Of a stretch of DNA of 64,000 nucleotides, positions 59,297-64,000 are shown piece by piece (position 1 is the stretch's first letter; each line of letters starts with the position of its first letter). Source of the DNA: Knoellia koreensis. GTDB taxonomy: Bacteria > Actinomycetota > Actinomycetes > Actinomycetales > Dermatophilaceae. The DNA lies in contig NZ_JABEPQ010000003.1 of assembly GCF_013041615.1 (NCBI RefSeq), positions 248,001-312,000 on the forward strand. Reading direction: 5' to 3'. The position numbers were made by a program, and so were the translations under genes. Under the pieces are notes generated by a model that was given only the letters and a program-made list of their open reading frames with translations, ran no database searches and was not told where the DNA came from.

Positions 59297-60664
59297 GTGA
59301 AGGCGCTCTTGTCGGCCATCGAGCAACGGCTCGACGAGCCCACGACCAAGGGCCTGGCCCACGCCGTCTCGGCCACGATCCGGGCCGGCGACCTCGGCCC
59401 GGGCGACCGGCTGCCACCCATTCGCACCGTGGCCGCAGAGCTCGGCCTCTCCCCCACGACCGTCAGCGCCGCGTGGGCCCTCCTGCGGCGCTCCGGCACC
59501 GTGGCGACGGACGGCCGCCGCGGCACCACAATCCTCGACACCCGCGGCCGGACCGAACCGGGCACCACCCGCTACCGCCAGGCCCTCGACCACCGCGGCA
59601 TCGCCCTCGACCTGTCGACCGGCGTCCCAGACCCGGCCCTCCTGCCAGACCTACGGGCCGCGCTGCGAGCCGTGACCGCGGCCGCCCCCACCGGCAGCTA
59701 CCTCGACGACCCGCTGCTGCCCGAGCTCGCGGACATCCTGCGCTCGGACTGGCCCGTCCGCGACGCCCAGCTCACCGTCGTGGACGGGGCGATGGACGCC
59801 CTCGACCTGGTGGCCCGGTCGTTGCTCGGCTTCGGCGACCGCGTGGTCGTCGAGGACCCGGGCTTCCCGCCCCTGCTCGACCTGCTCGAGTCGCTCGGGG
59901 TCGAGGTGGTCGGTGTCCCCGTCGACGACGAGGGGCTCGAACTGGACGGCCTACGCGCGACGCTCGCACGCGGCATACGCGCCGTCTTTGTCCAGCCACG
60001 CGCCCAGAACCCCACCGGCGTCACGATGAGCCGCCGCCGCGCGAAGTCCATCGCCGACCTCCTCGCCGGGACGGATTGCCTTGTGGTGGAAGACGATTCG
60101 GCCTACGGCCTGTCTCAGTCGCCACTCGTCAGCGTCGGCCGCTGGCTGCCGGAACGCACCGTGCACATCCGATCCTTCTCCAAGGCCTACGGACCCGACC
60201 TTCGCCTCGCCGCCCTGGGAGCGCCCGCCGAGGTGCACCGGGCGATCAGCCTGCGCCGCCAGCTGGGACAGGGGTGGTCGAGCCGCCTGCTCCAGCAGGT
60301 GCTCGTGTCGTTGCTGACGCGCGAGCCGTCACGACGGGCCGTGGCCAAGGCGAGCCAGACGTATGCCGCTCGGCGAGCCCAGTTCGTCCGTCGCCTCCGC
60401 GAGCACGGCGTCGGCGTCGGTGGCGTCGAGGGGCTCAACGTGTGGGTGCCCGTGGTCGACGAGACCGCTGCCGTGGTGCGGCTGGCGAGCCTGGGGGTCG
60501 GGGTCGCGGCCGGCTCGCCCTTCCGAGTCGCACGGAGCACCGACCCGGTGGGTGGGCACGTGCGGGTCACCGTGGGCGCCGTGCCGAAGGACCGCGCCGC
60601 CGAGCTCGCGGACCTCGTCGCGGCTGCCGCGCGGCCCCTCGGTTCGAGCCGGCTGGCCCGCTGA
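59297..60664 (+). CDS. MocR/GabR-family regulator (GntR winged helix fused to aminotransferase domain)
   Basis: 455 aa, GTG start. N-terminal GntR-type helix-turn-helix (LGPGDRLPPIRTVAAELGLSPTTVSAAWALLRRSG), then a fold-type I PLP domain with PRAQNPTGVTMS, VVEDDSAYG and the Schiff-base Lys296 in IRSFSKAYGPDLR. MocR proteins sense amino compounds through PLP. Divergence from mmsA-transaminase-amine oxidase makes it the likely activator or repressor of that operon, with an omega-amino acid or its aldehyde as signal. It carries two GTATGCCG motifs; the one at 59971 forces a rare ATA codon. Confidence 0.92.
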   Translation: MKALLSAIEQRLDEPTTKGLAHAVSATIRAGDLGPGDRLPPIRTVAAELGLSPTTVSAAWALLRRSGTVATDGRRGTTILDTRGRTEPGTTRYRQALDHRGIALDLSTGVPDPALLPDLRAALRAVTAAAPTGSYLDDPLLPELADILRSDWPVRDAQLTVVDGAMDALDLVARSLLGFGDRVVVEDPGFPPLLDLLESLGVEVVGVPVDDEGLELDGLRATLARGIRAVFVQPRAQNPTGVTMSRRRAKSIADLLAGTDCLVVEDDSAYGLSQSPLVSVGRWLPERTVHIRSFSKAYGPDLRLAALGAPAEVHRAISLRRQLGQGWSSRLLQQVLVSLLTREPSRRAVAKASQTYAARRAQFVRRLREHGVGVGGVEGLNVWVPVVDETAAVVRLASLGVGVAAGSPFRVARSTDPVGGHVRVTVGAVPKDRAAELADLVAAAARPLGSSRLAR

Positions 60665-60699
60665 CTCCGGCCGTCGCAGACGAGCTCTCCCGAGCGGCA

Positions 60700-60732
60700 C
60701 GAAGGCCGGGCTGCAGGGTTGCCCGGCCTTCG
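60700..60732 (+). terminator. Terminator of the MocR gene
   Basis: CGAAGGCCGGGC (60700-60711) pairs perfectly with GCCCGGCCTTCG (60721-60732) across a 9-base loop, 36 bp after the stop codon. Confidence 0.85.
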
Positions 60733-61015
60733 GCCCGCCACCATCAGGTGGACGTTCCATGTTGCACGTTCAAGCCTAGGGGCCCACCCACCGGCGGCGC
60801 TCCCACATTTGGCGGACTTTCATCGTGGATGTGGGCGGAAGCGCCCGGATCCTGCCGCTTGCTCCCCATTTCCCGCGACTCAGTGCCTCCAGAATCGCCC
60901 GGCGGAGGGCGTGGGAACCGTCGCGGCTCGTTCCTCGCCGCTCCTCCGAATCCCGCCTGCTCAATGTGCGAGAACCGACGGGACCTCGTTCCTCGGCCCC
61001 ATCGAACCTCGCACG
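60733..61015. other. Non-coding gap downstream of tRNA-Ser(TGA)
   Basis: No gene supported; minus-strand frames starting inside the tRNA are artefacts. It holds a 15-bp copy of the tRNA 3' end, GCGGAGGGCGTGGGA, at 60902-60916, and a GTGCGAG/CTCGCAC hairpin around 60967-61014 that may end the tRNA transcript. Confidence 0.45.
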
Positions 61016-61102
61016 CGGAGGGCGTGGGATTCGAACCCACGATGACGTTGCCGCCATAGCGGTTTTCAAGACCGCCGCACTAGGCCACTATGCGAGCCCT
61101 CC
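61016..61102 (-). tRNA. tRNA-Ser (anticodon TGA)
   Basis: Class II tRNA on the minus strand: acceptor GGAGGGC/GCCCTCC, anticodon stem-loop GCGGTCTTGAAAACCGC (anticodon TGA), long variable arm, T-loop GGTTCGAATCC. About 87 nt, CCA not encoded. Its final 15 bp recur 113 bp downstream. Confidence 0.95.
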
Positions 61103-61210
61103 TCGGCCACCCGGCATACCGCCCGCGACCGGAGACCAACGGTAGCGCGGCCTGCGAGCCGCCAAAGCCCCGGTTAGGGTCGAAAGGAAACCCACCAGGA
61201 GGTCCATCCC

Positions 61211-61543
61211 ATGAGCAAGCTGTCCTTCCTCGTCGGCATGGCCGCGGGCTACGTGCTCGGCGCCAAGGCCGGCCGCAAGCGGTACGAGCAGATCCGCACC
61301 CGCGCCGACCAGCTCTGGTCCAGCGGACCCGTGCAGGCCCGCGTCGACACCGTCAAGCAGACCGTCAAGGACCAGGCGCCGGCCGTCGCCGCCAAGCTCG
61401 GCGACGTCGCCAAGTCCGCCGCCACCAGCGCCGGCGACCGCATCAAGGGCGAGGACCTGCCCGAGACCATCCACCGCGGCACCGACGGACGCCTCCACGC
61501 CGACACCACCGGGTTCGGCCCCGGGCCCGGCAAGCTGCCCTGA
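61211..61543 (+). CDS. YtxH-like protein
   Basis: 110 aa. LSFLVGMAAGYVLGAKAGRKRYEQIR is the YtxH signature: a short hydrophobic helix with glycines, then a basic turn. An amphipathic Ala/Lys helix (VDTVKQTVKDQAPAVAAKLGDVAKSAATSAGDRIKG) follows. Family members are general-stress membrane-associated proteins of unknown mechanism. GGAGG lies ahead of the ATG. Confidence 0.8.
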   Translation: MSKLSFLVGMAAGYVLGAKAGRKRYEQIRTRADQLWSSGPVQARVDTVKQTVKDQAPAVAAKLGDVAKSAATSAGDRIKGEDLPETIHRGTDGRLHADTTGFGPGPGKLP

Positions 61544-61587
61544 CCCGCGCGAGGGCGCGCACCCGCGGCATACCCGCACGCACGAGA

Positions 61588-61623
61588 GGGCGGTGCGACC
61601 CACCCCCGTCGGTCGCACCGCCC
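61588..61623 (+). terminator. Terminator of the YtxH gene
   Basis: GGGCGGTGCGACC (61588-61600) pairs perfectly with 61611-61623 across a 10-base loop, 44 bp after the stop. Confidence 0.85.
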
Positions 61624-61771
61624 GTCGTCCCCTGCCTGCCCCATGGGGGGCCTTGGCGGCAGCACGCCCCCGTGCGCTTCCACCACTACCGGTGACACCC
61701 CTGGCGGCCACCGGCGTCTTCCTCGTCCCCCGACCAGGCTGACACCCGACAAGAGCGCCCGGCCACGCGCC
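61624..61771. other. Non-coding stretch upstream of the subtilase-sigma operon
   Basis: I see no gene or clear site here. Together with the dyads that follow it makes up the 360-bp gap between the YtxH gene and the subtilase. Confidence 0.4.
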
Positions 61772-61819
61772 TGATACATCCGGAACCAGAAAAAAATTCC
61801 GGCACTCTTCGCGTATCAC
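61772..61819. promoter_or_regulatory. Nested inverted repeats upstream of the subtilase-sigma operon
   Basis: TGATAC (61772-61777) and GTATCA (61813-61818) form an outer dyad around CCGGAA (61780-61785) and TTCCGG (61797-61802), with an A7 tract in the centre. The A-tract and symmetry are out of character with the GC-rich surroundings. It is probably the control region of the downstream operon. A small hairpin CCTGC/GCAGG follows at about 61842-61855. Confidence 0.5.
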
Positions 61820-61907
61820 CCGGCCGCTCGGATTCTCCTGTCCTGCAAGAGCAGGTCCCTCACTACGCTGACCTCACCGCGTCGTCGGCGTGACCTCAGG
61901 AGCATCC

Positions 61908-63530
61908 ATGGCAACAACGCCCACCTCTGGACCCGGCGACCAGGTCCGCCGCACAGCGGTGCCCTTCTCACCGCAGGCCCTGCAGGAGGTCGGCGCGCGC
62001 ACCCTCGACCCGGTGACGGCCCCGCGGCTGGGCGACCAGACCGAGCTGCGCGCCACCGCCTACGTCGGCAACGAGCTGCTCGTGGCCGGGCTGCCCTCGG
62101 GGTCGGCGGGGCCCGTGGTCGAAGCCCTGCGCGAGGCACTCGTCGACCGTGACGGTCAGCCGACCGCGGTGGTCGAGGTCAACGAACGCGACGTCGCGGC
62201 CGAGCGCGTGATCCGCGAGGTGGGCCTGCCGTCGGTGACGGCCGTGGCGGAGCGGGTCTGGGTCACCCGGGTGCGACTGCTGCCGGTCGCCGAGGCCGAA
62301 CCGCAGGTCGACGCCTTCGAGGCGCTGCAACGCCTCAAGTCCACCCGCGCCGACACGTCGACCAGCGCCAGCCTCAACCACGTCGTCGGTGCCGGGGCGA
62401 ACTTCCGCGGCACCGCCGTGCCAGGCGACCTCGGTGGTGTCGGGTTCTGGGGAGGCCACGGCGGGGGCGTGGGTTTCTGGGGCGGGCACGGCTTCTGGGG
62501 TGGTCACGGAGGACCCGGCGAGTATGCCGCGCCGGGCTTCGGCGGGCGGATGCCGGTCGCGTGGCCGGGCATCGACCCGTGCACCAACGCGCCCAAGCTG
62601 GGCCGGCACCCCGTGGTCGCAGTGCCCGATACCGGTCTGGGCCAGCACCCGTGGTTCGAGCCGGGCAAGCGGGCCGCGCTCGCCGCACCGTGGCACGGAC
62701 TGCCGCTGGCCGCGCCGGGTCTCGGCAACCCCGACGGCAGCCTGGCCATCGACGCCATGACCGGTGCCCTCGAGCCGCTCGCCGGCCACGGCACCTTCAT
62801 CGCCGGCCTGATCCGGCAGGGCTGCCCCGAGGCGTCGATCCTCGCGCTGCCCGTCATGCGCGCGAGCGGGTCGGTCGTCGAGGGCGACCTGCACGAGGTG
62901 CTCAGCCTGCTGCTGCTGCGCCACGTCGAGGGCCAGGAGCGCCGCGCACCCGAGCTCGTGATCGACGTGCTCAGCCTGTCACTCGGCTACTACCACGAGA
63001 GCCCGGCCGACGAGATCACCGATCGGCAGTTCCGCAACCTCATCGCCGAGTTCGTCGACCGCGGTGTCGTCGTGGTGGCCGCCGCCGGCAACGACAGCAC
63101 CGAGGAGCGGCTCTTCCCGGCGGGCTTCACCGAGCCGGTGCAGGGCGAGCCCGGCCTGCCGATCGCCGCCGTGGGGTCGCTCAACACCTCGCCGTCGACG
63201 GTGGCCCTCTTCTCCAACGCGGGCACCTGGGTCAACGCCTACCGGCCAGGAGCGGCCGTGGTCAGCACGATGCCCACCAACTTCCAGGGGCCGGGCGGAG
63301 CCAGCACCCAGGTGCCTGCCGGGGCCGCACGCGCCCGGGCCACCATCGACCCCGACGACTACAGCTCCGGCTTCGGCGTCTGGAGCGGCACCTCCTTCGC
63401 GGCGCCGGTCCTGGCTGCGGAGGTCGCGGCCGCCCTCGCCGCCGAGCGCAGCGTGGGCACGGTCTCCGTGGCGTCGATGCGACGCCGCGCCGAGAAGGCC
63501 CTGAGCAAGACACTGGAGGTGAAGCCGTGA
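61908..63530 (+). CDS. Intracellular S8 family serine protease (subtilase)
   Basis: 540 aa, ATG at 61908 with AGGAG upstream; no signal peptide. Residues 1-150 are a non-catalytic N-terminal region, followed by a Gly/Trp/His repeat (GVGFWGGHGGGVGFWGGHGF, about 180-205). The S8 catalytic domain has D241 (AVPDTGLGQHPW), H294 (GHGTFIAGL), oxyanion Asn in VVVAAAGNDST and S496 (WSGTSFAAPV). The sigma factor gene starts inside its stop codon (GTGA), so the protease is made in fixed ratio with an ECF sigma factor. It could process a regulator or a conflict-system target; substrate unknown. Confidence 0.88.
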   Translation: MATTPTSGPGDQVRRTAVPFSPQALQEVGARTLDPVTAPRLGDQTELRATAYVGNELLVAGLPSGSAGPVVEALREALVDRDGQPTAVVEVNERDVAAERVIREVGLPSVTAVAERVWVTRVRLLPVAEAEPQVDAFEALQRLKSTRADTSTSASLNHVVGAGANFRGTAVPGDLGGVGFWGGHGGGVGFWGGHGFWGGHGGPGEYAAPGFGGRMPVAWPGIDPCTNAPKLGRHPVVAVPDTGLGQHPWFEPGKRAALAAPWHGLPLAAPGLGNPDGSLAIDAMTGALEPLAGHGTFIAGLIRQGCPEASILALPVMRASGSVVEGDLHEVLSLLLLRHVEGQERRAPELVIDVLSLSLGYYHESPADEITDRQFRNLIAEFVDRGVVVVAAAGNDSTEERLFPAGFTEPVQGEPGLPIAAVGSLNTSPSTVALFSNAGTWVNAYRPGAAVVSTMPTNFQGPGGASTQVPAGAARARATIDPDDYSSGFGVWSGTSFAAPVLAAEVAAALAAERSVGTVSVASMRRRAEKALSKTLEVKP

Positions 63531-64000
63531 GCACCGACGCCACCCCCGTCTCGCTGGCCACGCGCGCGGCAGCCGCGTTCGCGGCATACCGGGCCGGTCA
63601 CGAGGAGCGCATGGACGACCTCGTCGAGCTCCTCACCCCCATCCTGTGGCACACCGCCCGCGCCCAGCGCGCGGACGCCGCCACCGCCGAGGACGTCGTG
63701 CAGACGGCGTGGGTGCGGCTCGTCGAGCGCAGCGACAGCATCAGCGAGCCGCAGGCGGTGCTCCAGTGGCTCATCACCACGGTGCGCCGCGAGGCGTGGC
63801 AGGTGGTGCGTCGGGCCGACCGGGTGCGGCCCGACGAGGACGTGCTCGACCAGGCCGCCCCGGACGGCGACCCAGGGCCCGAGCGGTCGGCCCTGCTGAC
63901 CGAGCAGCAACGCCTGCTCTGGCAGCACGTCGAACAGCTCTCCGCTCGCTGCCGCGAGATCCTGCGCGTCATCGCCTTCGCCGAACGACCCGACTACGCC
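63527..64000 (+). CDS. ECF-type RNA polymerase sigma factor (partial, runs off the right edge)
   Basis: GTG at 63527 overlaps the subtilase stop. The open frame of 158 codons reads MDDLVELLTPILWHTARAQRADAATAEDVVQTAWVRLVERSDSI (sigma region 2, with the AEDVVQTAWVRL core), VLQWLITTVRREAWQVVRRADR (region 2.3-2.4), then a linker and LLWQHVEQLSARCREILRVIAFAERPDYA, the start of region 4. The stop is outside the window. Coupling to a subtilase instead of a zinc anti-sigma factor is unusual for an ECF gene. Confidence 0.85.
   Translation, partial: MSTDATPVSLATRAAAAFAAYRAGHEERMDDLVELLTPILWHTARAQRADAATAEDVVQTAWVRLVERSDSISEPQAVLQWLITTVRREAWQVVRRADRVRPDEDVLDQAAPDGDPGPERSALLTEQQRLLWQHVEQLSARCREILRVIAFAERPDYA

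Larger units (their letters stand above)
5..63589. repeat. Window-wide GTATGCCG / CGGCATAC motif (about 70 copies)
   Basis: Left ends found by eye: 5, 2919, 5243, 5815, 6276, 6756, 7509, 8254, 8605, 8860, 9703, 10047, 11639, 12553, 13292, 14055, 14310, 15707, 16449, 17182, 19887, 21124, 21690, 23583, 23616, 24199, 25016, 25971, 26356, 28935, 30153, 31146, 31983, 32340, 32418, 32582, 32678, 33557, 35826, 35851, 37480, 37843, 38248, 39978, 40065, 41431, 42252, 42525, 42968, 44388, 44960, 45693, 46827, 47333, 47677, 48342, 50512, 50969, 52539, 53130, 53614, 55956, 57235, 57669, 58411, 59971, 60361, 61112, 61566, 62522, 63582. The strands are about evenly represented. Intergenic copies often extend to GGTATGCCGCGTGG. 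Confidence 0.85.

Noticed and set aside
60744-61040. A 98-residue protein beginning in tRNA-Ser(TGA) on the minus strand
   Set aside because: Its first residues are the translated tRNA 3' end; no ribosome site and no recognisable protein follow.
5-63589. GTATGCCG as a KOPS/FtsK or Chi-like polar motif
   Set aside because: The two orientations are about equally frequent across the window, whereas such motifs are strongly skewed along a replichore.
1-64000. CRISPR arrays, insertion sequences or a prophage
   Set aside because: I found no regularly spaced repeats, transposase or integrase motifs, or phage structural genes on either strand.

Overview
The window is high-GC DNA with dense, short-spaced genes, GTG starts, leaderless-looking promoters, GTP-type PEP carboxykinase, WYL, MocR and DUF4333 proteins, a FolP2-type DHPS homologue and a B12-riboswitch-controlled class Ia ribonucleotide reductase. 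All of this points to an actinobacterium. An Intrasporangiaceae-like member (Terrabacter, Phycicoccus or Janibacter type) is my best guess, but it is inferred from gene content and not proven.

Layout. 1-2.3 kb: 5' part of a repeat-rich secreted surface protein that runs off the left edge. 2.6-6.9 kb: short-chain dehydrogenase, DHA2 drug exporter with an unusual tail, and two MarR regulators with clear palindromic operators. 7-12.6 kb: PLP-dependent decarboxylase-like enzyme with a GPH-family transporter, a divergent DHA2 transporter, and small conserved proteins. 12.6-17.6 kb: AlaA-type aminotransferase, a crcB pair under a fluoride riboswitch, a DHA2 exporter divergent from a WYL regulator. 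17.7-26.6 kb: secreted subtilase, cobalamin riboswitch and nrdAB, secreted I36-M23 protein, a membrane/peptidoglycan-binding fusion. 26.7-28.8 kb: a small accessory patch (a gene fragment and a two-gene AbiE-like toxin-antitoxin pair) beside tRNA-Arg(ACG). 29-36 kb: PEP carboxykinase, a Rossmann-like protein, an M36 metalloprotease. 36-42.4 kb: two-component system and membrane/cell-surface glycosyltransferases. 42.4-48.3 kb: tRNA-Ser(GCT), LytR-CpsA-Psr protein, class B PBP, cold-shock protein, FolP2. 48.4-51.3 kb: a second M36 protease, paralogous to and inverted relative to the first. 51.5-60.7 kb: acyl-CoA dehydrogenase plus kinase-like partner, VapBC-type pair, and an amine/beta-amino-acid catabolic operon with its MocR regulator. 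61-64 kb: tRNA-Ser(TGA), a YtxH protein, and an intracellular subtilase translationally coupled to an ECF sigma factor that runs off the right edge.

The most unusual signal is not a gene. The octamer GTATGCCG (either strand) occurs about 70 times by hand count, roughly once per 0.9 kb, in genes and gaps alike and in all reading frames, where it imposes codons that are otherwise rare here (TAT, ATA, GTA). In gaps it often extends to GGTATGCCGCGTGG. Two sites carry it as a close inverted pair forming a terminator-like hairpin after a gene (nrdB and the first M36 gene). Density, strand balance and hairpin use closely resemble the DNA-uptake sequences of Neisseria and Pasteurellaceae. I know of no such element described for Actinobacteria.
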